Source: CAYFZO01 sp964347615 (lineage in GTDB: Bacteria > Pseudomonadota > Gammaproteobacteria > Poriferisulfidales > Oxydemutatoraceae). From it: 64,000 nucleotides of DNA. The stretch covers positions 1 to 64,000 of the forward strand of contig CAYFZO010000002.1 of NCBI GenBank assembly GCA_964347615.1. The letters run 5' to 3'. The position numbers were made by a program, and so were the translations under genes. Below the pieces are notes generated by a model. That model made no database searches. It worked only from the letters and a program-made list of their open reading frames with translations, and was not told the origin of the DNA. Below, in pieces: positions 1-8,201 of the stretch (its first letter is position 1; every line of letters begins with the position of its first letter).

Positions 1-123
1 GGGGGTATGAGGAAACATCATAAGCAGTCTTGGTGCCCGGCTCGGCTTCATTTTACAGGAAAACGAGGGGGCAGGCACTTGATTGTATGGGCTCAGCAGA
101 CATGAGACAAAAGACCTCCCTTT

Positions 124-350
124 TCAAACAGCCATTCCGAGGCGTTCAAGATACTCCATCGGAGTGCTCAAAGCCGGCGCCCGGTGCGGGCGAAAGTGAT
201 TGTATCGGTGCTGGTATTCGACCAGCCCTTGATTACCGACGCCAAATCAGCTTCTCCCTGGTATTGAGAGCAAGACCCCTCGCGCACGGGTTCGGTTGAC
301 CCGCCCGACGCAGCCGTCGGATTGCGGACAACGGGCGACAAAACATAAAC
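124..350 (-). pseudogene. Decayed transposase C-terminus (rve-type, IS3/IS481-like)
   Basis: Read on the reverse strand, three successive frames give pieces of one transposase catalytic-domain C-terminus. One reads QSDGCVGRVNRT, the next YQGEADLASV, and the last NQGLVEYQHRYNHFRPHRA followed by TPMEYLERLGMAV and a stop at 124-126. The YNHxRPHRA...TPxEYL pattern is typical of IS3/IS481-type rve integrase-core transposases. At least two frameshifts separate the pieces and no N-terminal part is visible, so this is a dead fragment. Nothing recognisable lies in 1-123 or in 351-475. Confidence 0.72.
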
Positions 351-475
351 CGGCAAGAGTGCGAACTAACCGAGGAAACGTGGGTTGCTGCGCAAGGTCC
401 GCCGCAAGGCATCCACCGGGCGCCTTGCGGCAAACAAAACAAAGCGGACGTTTCCATTATGCTGCTGACGTGATC

Positions 476-1129
476 TCAGCCTTCGCGCACCGAGCTCACG
501 AGGGGAACAAACTTGACGTCCAAACACCGCTCTTGTCTGTAGCCGCGCCGGTCACGGCTAATCAACGTCAGCTGCTGTCCCCTTTCGCCGACGGGAACAA
601 TCATGCGTCCGCCGACGGCGAGTTGCTCGAGCAGCGCGGGCGGCGGCTCCTTGGAGGCCGCGGTGACGATGATGCCGCCGAACGGCGCAAACTTTTCCCA
701 ACCTTTGCCGCCGTCGGCGCGGCGAAAATTGACGTTGCGGCAGTCGAGTTCGGCCAACAGCTTGCGCGCCGCCCGGTGCAAGGCACCGACGCGTTCGATC
801 GTGAACACCCGCGACGCCAGCAACGACAAAACCGCGGTCTGGTAGCCCGATCCGGTGCCGATTTCGAGAACGACTTCAGGGACGCCGTCGGCAATCAGCA
901 GTTCGGTCATGAAAGCGACGATATACGGCTGCGACACGGTCTGCCCGTGCCCGATCGGCAACGCTTGGTCTTCGTAGGCGAGATGCACGAAGCCCGAGTC
1001 AACGAAGCAATGCCTCGGTACGCGCTCGATTGCGTCGAGCACCCTGCGGTCGCGGATCCCTTTGCTCTTGAGTTCCGCAACGAGACGTTTGCGGGCGTGT
1101 TGAAAGCGCTCGTCCGACTCGTACATCAC
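476..1129 (-). CDS. pcm: Protein-L-isoaspartate O-methyltransferase
   Basis: Uses S-adenosylmethionine to methylate L-isoaspartyl residues in age-damaged cytosolic proteins so that they can be repaired. The 217-residue product has normal length for the family. The SAM-binding motif VLEIGTGSGYQTAVL lies at about residues 86-100, and the region around HGQTVSQPYIVAFM (about 60-73) matches the conserved substrate-side segment. It starts at a double ATG just after the surE stop (3-bp gap), so it is the second gene of a surE-pcm operon. In many gammaproteobacteria nlpD and rpoS follow; here only a transposase remnant is seen before the window edge. Confidence 0.95.
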   Translation of the reverse strand: MMYESDERFQHARKRLVAELKSKGIRDRRVLDAIERVPRHCFVDSGFVHLAYEDQALPIGHGQTVSQPYIVAFMTELLIADGVPEVVLEIGTGSGYQTAVLSLLASRVFTIERVGALHRAARKLLAELDCRNVNFRRADGGKGWEKFAPFGGIIVTAASKEPPPALLEQLAVGGRMIVPVGERGQQLTLISRDRRGYRQERCLDVKFVPLVSSVREG

Positions 1130-1132
1130 TGC

Positions 1133-1885
1133 TCAGCGCAAGCCGTCGAGCCAAGCACCGGTTGTCTCAAAATGGTGATGGCAGGTGAGATCAACGTGCA
1201 GAGGCGTTACCGCGACGTAACCGGCGGCGACCGCGTGAAAATCGGTTCCGGGACCCGCGTCCTGCCCAGGACCGGCCGCGCCGATCCAATAAATCGGATG
1301 GCCTCGCGGGTCGCGGCTCTCGATCACCGGCTCGGAGACGTGGCGATTGCCGAGCCGGGCGTTCTTCAAGCCTTTGACGTCGGACAAAGGCACGTCGGGC
1401 ACGTTGACGTTGAGGATGATCTCGCTCGGCAGCGGCTCGCTTTTCAGATGTTCGACCAAACTTTTGGCTATTTCTGCGGCGGTATCGAGATGGCGCGGGT
1501 GTTTTGAAACAATCGAGAGAGCGATTGCCGGAAACCCCAGATAACGCCCTTCGACCGCCGCCGCGACGGTCCCCGAATACACGACGTCGTCGCCGAGGTT
1601 CTCGCCGTGGTTGATGCCCGACAGCACGATGTCGGGCAAGGCGTCCTTGAACAAACCGTTCAAACCGAGGTGTACGCAATCGGTCGGCGTGCCGTCCACC
1701 GCATAGACGCTTTCCGAAACGCGGTTTATGTGCAAAGGACGGTCGAGCGTCAATGAGTTGCTTGAAGCGCTGCGGTCACGCTCGGGCGCGACCACCGACA
1801 CCCGGTTGGACGCGGCGAACGCCGAGGCGAGCGCTCTCAGCCCCGGGCTGTCGTAACCGTCGTCGTTGCTGATCAGTATGTGCAT
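1133..1885 (-). CDS. surE: 5'/3'-nucleotidase SurE
   Basis: Metal-dependent phosphatase acting on nucleoside 5'- and 3'-monophosphates in the cytoplasm. The N-terminus MHILISNDDGYDSPGL carries the metal-binding DD pair of the SurE family, and the downstream SGINHGENLGDDVVYSGTV segment contains further active-site Asn/Ser residues. Its 250 residues match the usual length. It is transcribed divergently from the Smr-domain gene, sharing a region of about 100 bp, and is followed by pcm with a 3-bp gap, which is the standard surE-pcm pairing. Confidence 0.96.
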   Translation of the reverse strand: MHILISNDDGYDSPGLRALASAFAASNRVSVVAPERDRSASSNSLTLDRPLHINRVSESVYAVDGTPTDCVHLGLNGLFKDALPDIVLSGINHGENLGDDVVYSGTVAAAVEGRYLGFPAIALSIVSKHPRHLDTAAEIAKSLVEHLKSEPLPSEIILNVNVPDVPLSDVKGLKNARLGNRHVSEPVIESRDPRGHPIYWIGAAGPGQDAGPGTDFHAVAAGYVAVTPLHVDLTCHHHFETTGAWLDGLR

Positions 1886-1987
1886 CGGAGAAAAAAATGC
1901 ATCCCTTTTTCAAGCGGCTTACAGACCGCGAGCGGATTCCGGTATATCATAATGCCAACGGAGAAAACCTCAGGGGCGGACGGAAAA

Positions 1988-2512
1988 ATGCCTGTAAACA
2001 ATGAAACGCCGAGCCGCGTACGCGGCGACGAAGAGACTTTCCGAGATCTAATCAAGCAATCGGGAGACGTCGGCGAAACGGCAGGTGAGACCTCGCCGCC
2101 CGCCGTGCGTTCGTTGCGCACGCGCCGCCCGACCGCCGCACCGCCGACGACCGCCGCCGCGGATGAATTCATGCGCCCGGGCGTCCAGCACAAGGAGATG
2201 CGCCGCCTGAAGCAGGGCAAGTTCCCTCTCGGCGACGACCTGAGAATCGACCTCCATGGCATGACGCGCGACGAGGCATATCAAGCGCTCGACGAGTTCC
2301 TCGACCGCTGCCTGGCCAAAAAGGTTCGGTACGCCTTGATTATCTGCGGCAAGGGGATTCATTCGCCGACCGGCAAGCCCGTGCTCAGATCCTCCATCCG
2401 CGGCTGGCTGGTCGAACACGACAAGGTGCTCGCGTATTGTCCCGCGCAACTGAGAGACGGCGGCACCGGTGCCTTGTACGCGTTGCTCAAAATCAAACCC
2501 TCGGCGCGTTGA
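1988..2512 (+). CDS. Smr-domain protein (SmrA/SmrB-like)
   Basis: A cytoplasmic protein with a C-terminal Smr domain, a fold linked to nicking nuclease activity and, in SmrB, to cleavage of mRNA at collided ribosomes. The domain runs over roughly the last 95 residues with IDLHGMT, the GKGIHS..VLR loop and the GGTGALYALLK ending. The N-terminal ~75 residues are Pro/Thr/Arg-rich and probably disordered. Three in-frame ATGs exist (1880, 1952, 1988). I chose 1988, after GGACGGAAAA; 1952 is possible. 1880 would overlap the surE start. Which Smr subfamily it belongs to is not settled. Confidence 0.88.
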   Translation: MPVNNETPSRVRGDEETFRDLIKQSGDVGETAGETSPPAVRSLRTRRPTAAPPTTAAADEFMRPGVQHKEMRRLKQGKFPLGDDLRIDLHGMTRDEAYQALDEFLDRCLAKKVRYALIICGKGIHSPTGKPVLRSSIRGWLVEHDKVLAYCPAQLRDGGTGALYALLKIKPSAR

Positions 2513-2534
2513 CGCCGCCACGGAGAAAGCAACG

Positions 2535-3812
2535 ATGGAAAGCTCCTTGAAAGCCGAACCGGTTCACGACCCGAGCTGCCAGGACGACTACGACCCGGGG
2601 TCGTTGCCGGTCGCCGAAGCCGCCGAACGCATCATGTCGGCGGTCACGCCGGTTTCCGACGTCGAAACGCTGCCGTTGCGAGAGGCCCTGGGTCGGGTGC
2701 TCGCGCAAGCGGTGCGTTCGACGATCGACGTGCCCGGGCATACGAATTCGGCGATGGACGGCTACGCCCTGCGCCTGAGCGACGTTCCTGAATCCGGCGC
2801 GGTCGAGCTCAAGATCGCGGGCAAGGCATTGGCCGGGCTTCCTTACACGGGAACGACCGGGGAACGCGAGTGCGTACGCATCATGACCGGCGCGGTGCTG
2901 CCCGCCGATTGCGACACGGTCGTCATCCAGGAGCAAGCCGAGAGAAGCGGCGACGTCGTGAAAATCGGCGGCGGGCACCGGGCGGGACAGAACGTCCGCC
3001 TCGCCGGTGAAGACGTCGCCGCCGGACAGAAAGTGCTCGACGCGGGGCGGCGCCTGAACGCCGCCGACCTCGGGATGCTTGCGTCGGTGGGCGTTACCGA
3101 AGTAACGGTAACAAGGCGGCTCAAGGTTGCGTTCTTCTCGACCGGCAGCGAGCTGCGTCCCGCGGGCGAACCGCTCGCCGAAGGACAGATTTACGACAGC
3201 AACCGGTACACGACGTTCGGAATGCTCACCCGCCTCGGCGTCGAGATACTCGACCTCGGCATCGTCGGCGACGACCGAGACGCGCTCGCCGAAGCATTCA
3301 AGCGCGCGGCCGGGGCCGACGCGATCATCACCTCGGGCGGGGTGTCGGTCGGCGAAGCCGATTACGTCAAGGACATACTCGAGACACTCGGTCAGGTGCA
3401 CTTCTGGAAAGTCGCGGTCAAGCCCGGGCGCCCGCTTGCTTTCGGACGCATCGGCGACGCCGCGTATTTCGGCCTGCCGGGCAACCCGGTGTCGGTGATG
3501 GTGACGTTCTACGTGCTGGTTCAGCCGGCGCTGAAAGCGATGATGGGCGAGACCCCCGGCGCGCTTGCGCTCAGGATCCGCGCGCGCAGTCTCGACAAGC
3601 TGCGCAAACGTCCGGGGCGCGTCGAGTTTCAACGCGGGATTCTCGAACGGGATGAAGCCGGCGCGTACACCGTGCGCAAGACCGGCGCACAAGGCTCCGG
3701 CATCCTGAGCTCGATGACGGCGGCGAACTGCCTGATCGTTCTCGGCGTCGAGCAAAGGGAAATCACGCCGGGCGAAACGGTCGAGACAATTCCGTTCGAC
3801 GGTCTGATCTGA
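2535..3812 (+). CDS. moeA: Molybdopterin molybdenumtransferase MoeA
   Basis: Inserts molybdate into adenylylated molybdopterin to form the active molybdenum cofactor. The product is 425 residues, near the family norm of about 410. It shows the MoeA N-terminal pattern with VPGHTNSAMDGYAL, the GAVLPADCDTVVIQE segment, the MoaB/Mog-like domain with GGVSVGEADYV and a GLPGNPVSVMVTF signature, and a C-terminal beta-barrel. The ATG at 2535 has GGAGAAAG just upstream, and the gene follows the Smr gene by 22 bp. It opens a region that holds most of the Moco biosynthesis genes of this window. Confidence 0.96.
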   Translation: MESSLKAEPVHDPSCQDDYDPGSLPVAEAAERIMSAVTPVSDVETLPLREALGRVLAQAVRSTIDVPGHTNSAMDGYALRLSDVPESGAVELKIAGKALAGLPYTGTTGERECVRIMTGAVLPADCDTVVIQEQAERSGDVVKIGGGHRAGQNVRLAGEDVAAGQKVLDAGRRLNAADLGMLASVGVTEVTVTRRLKVAFFSTGSELRPAGEPLAEGQIYDSNRYTTFGMLTRLGVEILDLGIVGDDRDALAEAFKRAAGADAIITSGGVSVGEADYVKDILETLGQVHFWKVAVKPGRPLAFGRIGDAAYFGLPGNPVSVMVTFYVLVQPALKAMMGETPGALALRIRARSLDKLRKRPGRVEFQRGILERDEAGAYTVRKTGAQGSGILSSMTAANCLIVLGVEQREITPGETVETIPFDGLI

Positions 3813-3859
3813 CCGGCGTCTCAATCGGGCGGCGGATGAGCCGGTCCGGCGGAAAGGGG

Positions 3860-4477
3860 TTATTTCGCGGCGAAGAACAGTTTGAGGCTCACCGGAATCG
3901 TGGTCGGGACGTTGAACAGCTTGACCAAGTCCTTGAGCGTCTCAAAGCCCTCGGTCATGCCGTAGTCGGCGGCGTTGACCAAGATCGGCGAGACGGTCTG
4001 CACCAGCAGGCCGTCGCCGGTGCGCACGACGCTGACCTCACCCCCGACCCGCCCGGTGCCCCCGCGCATCGTCAGCGACGCCTCGACCTTCTGCGTGTAG
4101 CCGGGCGGGTACGGCTTGTCGCCCACCGTGCCCACCGACAAGCCGATCGTCGCCCGCGGATGGTTCTTGACGTCGAACACGTGTTCCCTGACCCGTTCGT
4201 CCCGGATCGCGACGCGGGTGTCGACGCTGTTCAAGTCCACCTCCAGCTTGACTTCGCCGGCGTTGCTGATCGATCCCGAAAAAACGGTGAAGCGGTTGTT
4301 CTCGAACACCGTCGAGAAATTGCCGGTCATCTTGCTTGAAAGATAGGTGATCTCCGAGCGTTCGGGCACGACGACCCACTTGGCGGCGTCGGCAACGGCG
4401 GCGAACGGCAAGGCCGCCGGCGCAAGACACGCGACAAGGCAGGCAACGACGCGACGGGCTTTCTTCATCTGCATCAT
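3860..4477 (-). CDS. YceI-family periplasmic lipid-binding protein
   Basis: YceI-like proteins are secreted lipocalin-fold beta-barrels that bind polyisoprenoid or similar lipids; the physiological role is not established. The protein begins MMQMKKARRVVACLVACL with a Sec signal peptide ending near FAAVADA, followed by WVVVPERSEITYLSSKM and the conserved NTVDTRV-like segment (here LNSVDTRVAI). About 205 residues. Its start overlaps the moaE stop (GGATGATG), so it is translationally coupled to moaE. There is no obvious functional link to molybdenum cofactor synthesis. Confidence 0.88.
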   Translation of the reverse strand: MMQMKKARRVVACLVACLAPAALPFAAVADAAKWVVVPERSEITYLSSKMTGNFSTVFENNRFTVFSGSISNAGEVKLEVDLNSVDTRVAIRDERVREHVFDVKNHPRATIGLSVGTVGDKPYPPGYTQKVEASLTMRGGTGRVGGEVSVVRTGDGLLVQTVSPILVNAADYGMTEGFETLKDLVKLFNVPTTIPVSLKLFFAAK

Positions 4478-4914
4478 CCCGGCGTGTTTTCCTTGACCCA
4501 ACGCGCACCGTGGCTCAAGACTTCACGCTTCCAGAACGGCGCTTTGGACTTGAGGTCTTCCATGATGTAACGGTTGGCCGCGTAAGCGTCGCGGCGGTGT
4601 TCGGCCCACACCGCGACCAGCACGATCGCTTCGCCCGGCGAGACTTCCCCGACGCGGTGGACGACCAGCGCGTCGCCGATCGCGTGTTCGGCGGCGACCC
4701 GTTCCAACGTGCGTTCGACGTGCGCGCGCGTCATCTCCGGATAGTGCTCCAGCGTCATCGCCTTGACTTCGTCGCCCTGATTGAAGTCGCGCATCAAGCC
4801 GACAAACACCGAGGCCGCGCCGAATTTGCCGAGGCGAGACGAACCCGCGGGTTCGTACTCGGACAATTTGCGCCACGGGTCGAAAGCCCGTTCAAGAATC
4901 TCCACTTGCATCAC
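4474..4914 (-). CDS. moaE: Molybdopterin synthase catalytic subunit MoaE
   Basis: Converts precursor Z (cPMP) to molybdopterin using sulfur carried on the MoaD C-terminus. At 146 residues the length is normal. Conserved parts are FVGLMRDFNQG, TLEHYPEMT, VVHRVGEVSPGE and the active-site stretch KSKAPFWKREV with its catalytic lysines. It overlaps yceI downstream. The usual partner moaD and the upstream enzyme gene moaC are not in this window, so the pathway genes must be split between loci. Confidence 0.96.
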   Translation of the reverse strand: MMQVEILERAFDPWRKLSEYEPAGSSRLGKFGAASVFVGLMRDFNQGDEVKAMTLEHYPEMTRAHVERTLERVAAEHAIGDALVVHRVGEVSPGEAIVLVAVWAEHRRDAYAANRYIMEDLKSKAPFWKREVLSHGARWVKENTPG

Positions 4915-4974
4915 GTCTCCGCCGGTCTCGGCAAGTATCTATAATACTCCCCCGCGCACGAAACACCAAGAACG

Positions 4975-5505
4975 ATGGAACAACGCAAATTCATAGCCCT
5001 CGGCATCGCGGTACTGACGGTGTCCGACACCCGCGACGAGGCGAGCGACAAGTCCGGGCGGCGGCTGGTCGAGCACCTTGAGACCGCGGGACACCGCTGC
5101 GCCGGAAAGCGCATCGTCGCCGACGACGTCGCCCTGATCCAGGCCGCGTTGTCGGCGTGGATCGAGGACGACAAAGTCAACGTCGTGCTCACGACCGGCG
5201 GCACCGGATTGACCGGACGCGACAACACCCCGGAAGCGGCGACGGCGTTGTTCGACAGGAAGATAGACGGGTTCGGTGAAATGTTCCGCGTGCTGTCGTA
5301 CGAAACCATCGGCACCTCGACGTTGCAGTCGCGCGCGGTGGCGGGCGTCGCAGGCGAAACTTTCATCTTCTGCCTGCCGGGTTCGCCGGGCGCGTGCACC
5401 GACGCGTGGGAAAAACTGATTTGCAAGCAACTCGACTACCGCACCCGTCCGTGCAACCTGGTCGAACTGATGCCGCGGCTCGGGGAGTCCGTCCGCCGCG
5501 AATAG
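4975..5505 (+). CDS. moaB: Molybdenum cofactor biosynthesis protein MoaB
   Basis: MoaB/Mog-fold protein that adenylylates molybdopterin or otherwise acts late in cofactor assembly. The 176-residue product has the family signatures GIAVLTVSDTRDE, the GGTG motif in VVLTTGGTGLTGRD, the MFRVLSYETIGTSTLQSRA segment and FCLPGSPGAC. It is divergent from moaE (60-bp intergenic region containing TATAAT-like AT-rich sequence) and convergent with moaA, whose stop lies 7 bp beyond. The exact role of MoaB versus MogA cannot be read from sequence. Confidence 0.93.
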   Translation: MEQRKFIALGIAVLTVSDTRDEASDKSGRRLVEHLETAGHRCAGKRIVADDVALIQAALSAWIEDDKVNVVLTTGGTGLTGRDNTPEAATALFDRKIDGFGEMFRVLSYETIGTSTLQSRAVAGVAGETFIFCLPGSPGACTDAWEKLICKQLDYRTRPCNLVELMPRLGESVRRE

Positions 5506-5512
5506 ACCGGCC

Positions 5513-6523
5513 TCAGCCGCCGATGTAAGACATTTCGATCTTCTTCAACTCGGCGGTATCGTCGCTGCGCAACTCCGAATAGCGGTCGGTGCGCCGACGC
5601 CAGACGCCCCTGATCCATTCGCCCAACGCCTCGTCGGAGTCGTCGCTGCGCAAGGCACGGCGCAAGTCGTGCCCGTGCACCGCGAACAAGCAGGTATACA
5701 GCTTGCCTTCCGCCGACAATCTCATGCGGCTGCAATCCCCGCAAAAAGGCTGCGTAACCGAGGCGATGACGCCGATTTCCCCGCCGCCGTCGCGGTAGCG
5801 CCAGCGTTGCGCGACCTCGCCGCGGTAGTTGGCTTGCAACGGCTCGATCGGCGTTTCGGCGTTGATGATTTCGACGATTTCCGCCGCCGGCAGCACCTCA
5901 TCCATCCGCCAGCCGTTGACGGTGCCGACGTCCATGTATTCGATGAACCTCAAGACGTGCCCGCTGCCGTGAAAATACCGCGCCATCGGCAGCACCTGAT
6001 CGTCGTTGGCACCGAGCTTGACCACCATGTTGATCTTGACCGGCAAACCGGCGGCGGCGGCGTGGTCGATCGCGTCGAGTACCCGGGTGACCGGAAAGTC
6101 GCAGTCGCTGAGCGCCGAGAAAACCTTCTGGTCGAGCGCGTCGAGACTGACGGTAACCCGGGAGAGACCCGCCGCCGCCAATTCGCGCGCCCGTGCGGCG
6201 TCGAGCGCGGAGCCGTTGGTGGTAAGGCTGAGATCTTCAACGCCTTCGACCGCGGCGACGTGCTTGATCAGCACCTCGAGGTTCTTTCTCAGCAAAGGTT
6301 CGCCGCCCGTCAGGCGGATTTTGCGAACCCCCATCGAGACGAACAACCTGACGCAGCGGACGATTTCCTCGAAAGACAGTATCTCCGAACGCCGCAGGAA
6401 CTTGTACTCCGAGTTGAACACCTCTTTCGGCATGCAGTAGGTGCACCGGAAGTTGCAGCGGTCGGTCACCGAAATCCTAAGATCGTGTATGCGCCGGCCC
6501 AATTTGTCGGTGATTGCGTTCAC
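5513..6523 (-). CDS. moaA: GTP 3',8-cyclase MoaA (radical SAM)
   Basis: Catalyses the first committed step of molybdenum cofactor synthesis, converting GTP to 3',8-cyclo-7,8-dihydro-GTP. The radical-SAM cluster motif CNFRCTYC lies at about residues 23-30. The second, substrate-binding 4Fe-4S cluster ligands are in FCGDCSRMRLS and CLF near residues 260-285. LTGGEPLLR is the SAM-binding GGEP motif. At 336 residues the length is normal. The C-terminus ends MSYIGG; the double-glycine tail required for MoaA activity is present. Confidence 0.97.
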   Translation of the reverse strand: MNAITDKLGRRIHDLRISVTDRCNFRCTYCMPKEVFNSEYKFLRRSEILSFEEIVRCVRLFVSMGVRKIRLTGGEPLLRKNLEVLIKHVAAVEGVEDLSLTTNGSALDAARARELAAAGLSRVTVSLDALDQKVFSALSDCDFPVTRVLDAIDHAAAAGLPVKINMVVKLGANDDQVLPMARYFHGSGHVLRFIEYMDVGTVNGWRMDEVLPAAEIVEIINAETPIEPLQANYRGEVAQRWRYRDGGGEIGVIASVTQPFCGDCSRMRLSAEGKLYTCLFAVHGHDLRRALRSDDSDEALGEWIRGVWRRRTDRYSELRSDDTAELKKIEMSYIGG

Positions 6524-6616
6524 GTTTTCAATTTTACTCGAATCGCCTCAGGGCCGGACGCCCGGGAGTCGTTCCGGAATCACCCCGGAATCACCCCGGA
6601 ACTATCTCGGCGCGCC

Positions 6617-7444
6617 TCAGAGACGCGCTTCCAGAAAGCGCATCACGCGCCGGATACTGTCCTCGGCCGCGGCTTTGTTGTAGCCGACGCGGTGGCCGAA
6701 ATAGACCGAATCCCGCCCGGGCACGTCGAAACTGTGGTACGCCTTGGGGTACACCACCAGCTCGTAACTGCGCCCGGCGCGGTCGCCGATGCGCATCTCG
6801 CGGCAGCGGGCGGCGGGCGTCCAGTCGTCGTGCTCGCCGATCAGCACCAGCAGGTCGGCGTTCAAGACGGGCAACAGGTCATAGCAATAAGGATAAAAAG
6901 CGACGACGCCCTTGAGGTTGGAGAAAACCGAGTCGACGCCGAGTTGCGTAAGCAAGGAAGTCGTGGCCCCGTGCGACATGCCGACCAGAAACACGTCGTC
7001 GCGACGGAAACGCCCGTCGCGCATGACCCAGCGCAAGGCCGCCGCGGCGTCCATGCTGCGCGTCATCGGTGCGACGCGGAACACGTCGGCGCAGATATTG
7101 GTAACCCCTCGCTGCGTCAGGCTGTCCACTTGCAGCACCGCAAAGCCCGCGTCAAGATACAACGGCAGCCACACGCGGTCACGCTCTTCCCATATACCGT
7201 TGCAGCCGTGCAAATCAATCACGACGGGATGAGGCCCCGCGCCTTGCGGCAGATGAAGATAACCCCGCACCGGCGCCGATTCGCCGGCGAACGCAATCGC
7301 TGCCGGCGGCGGTGAAACGGCGCAACCGCCGGAAAGGCCGAGGAGAAAAGCGGCGAACAAACCGACCGGAAAGCCGGCAAGGCGCGAGGCGCCGCGCGGA
7401 CGGCGCGGCAGGTTCAACGGGGGCGGCTTGGCCAAACTGAACAA
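6617..7444 (-). CDS. Exported alpha/beta hydrolase (dienelactone-hydrolase-like)
   Basis: A 275-residue alpha/beta-hydrolase with a nucleophile elbow GMSHGA at about residue 155, a DLHGCNG oxyanion-side motif, an Asp in GEHDDW and the final His in KAYHSFDVPG, giving a complete Ser-Asp-His triad. The arrangement resembles dienelactone hydrolase-family proteins. The N-terminus is basic then hydrophobic (GLFAAFLLGLSGGCAV), suggesting export; SGGC is only a weak lipobox. Substrate is unknown. It is divergent from the J-domain gene. Confidence 0.8.
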   Translation of the reverse strand: MFSLAKPPPLNLPRRPRGASRLAGFPVGLFAAFLLGLSGGCAVSPPPAAIAFAGESAPVRGYLHLPQGAGPHPVVIDLHGCNGIWEERDRVWLPLYLDAGFAVLQVDSLTQRGVTNICADVFRVAPMTRSMDAAAALRWVMRDGRFRRDDVFLVGMSHGATTSLLTQLGVDSVFSNLKGVVAFYPYCYDLLPVLNADLLVLIGEHDDWTPAARCREMRIGDRAGRSYELVVYPKAYHSFDVPGRDSVYFGHRVGYNKAAAEDSIRRVMRFLEARL

Positions 7445-7502
7445 GACGGGCGGCCTCTCATGGATATAATTGCTTCAAGTCAACCCGCCGGGAGTTAATA
7501 TC

Positions 7503-8201
7503 GTGAGACAGTTGCTGGTTCTCGCGGCAATCGCAGCGTTCGTATTGCTTGTGCGTTTATGGTTCAAGCAACCCCGCCCGGCGCGCCTCAGATGGGCTCT
7601 TTATATCATAGTCGCGGTCGTCGCGGGTCTCGCTTTGTTCGGCAAGCTGCACTGGTTGGCGGCGCTCGGTGCGGCGATTGCCAGCGCGTTGCCGATCATC
7701 GTAAAGAAGTTGTTCGTGCTGTTCCGGTATTTTCCCCTGCTCAGCGGGCTTCTCAGCCGCGCCGGCTACGGCAGGAGCGGAAACGCGCGTTTCGAAAGCG
7801 CGTGGCTGCGCGTCGAAATCAACCCCGCCCTCGGAACGCTCGACGGCGAGGTGCTGCAAGGCCAGTACCAAGGACGCCGCCTGTCGTCCCTGAGCCTCGA
7901 CGAACTGAAGAAGCTGCGCGAAACGTTGCGCGAACGGGACGCGAAAAGCGCCTTGTTGCTGCAAAGCTACATTGCGTTCAGGAGCCGCGCGCGCGGCGGC
8001 GCACCCGGTGCCGCGCCGCAAGGCACGATGACGCGCAACGAAGCACTGAGCATACTCGGCTTGCAGGACGGAGCGACGCCCGAAGACGTCGACCGCGCCT
8101 ACAAGCGCCTGATGCAGAAGATACACCCCGACCGAGGCGGCTCTTCCTACCTCGCGGCAAAAATCAACCAAGCGAAGGAAACGCTGATCAAGGAACAATG
8201 A
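7503..8201 (+). CDS. Membrane-anchored J-domain protein
   Basis: An inner-membrane protein of 232 residues with hydrophobic segments at roughly residues 3-19, 29-43 and 50-65 and a C-terminal J domain over the last ~55 residues. The HPD tripeptide in KIHPDRGG is intact, so it should stimulate an Hsp70 ATPase (DnaK). The GTG at 7503 is chosen because CGGGAGTT lies 8 bases upstream; the frame extends to a TTG at 7470 without a ribosome site. It overlaps the next gene by 4 bp (ATGA), so the two are translationally coupled, pointing to a chaperone role linked to the VWA protein. Confidence 0.85.
   Translation: MRQLLVLAAIAAFVLLVRLWFKQPRPARLRWALYIIVAVVAGLALFGKLHWLAALGAAIASALPIIVKKLFVLFRYFPLLSGLLSRAGYGRSGNARFESAWLRVEINPALGTLDGEVLQGQYQGRRLSSLSLDELKKLRETLRERDAKSALLLQSYIAFRSRARGGAPGAAPQGTMTRNEALSILGLQDGATPEDVDRAYKRLMQKIHPDRGGSSYLAAKINQAKETLIKEQ

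Noticed and set aside
296..1507. Long plus-strand open frame (about 400 codons) opposite surE and pcm
   Set aside because: It is antisense to two clear genes, has no family motif and arises from high GC content and codon bias.
6550..6605. Short direct repeats (GGAATCACCCC) between moaA and the hydrolase gene
   Set aside because: Only two to three imperfect copies over about 35 bp; no function can be supported.
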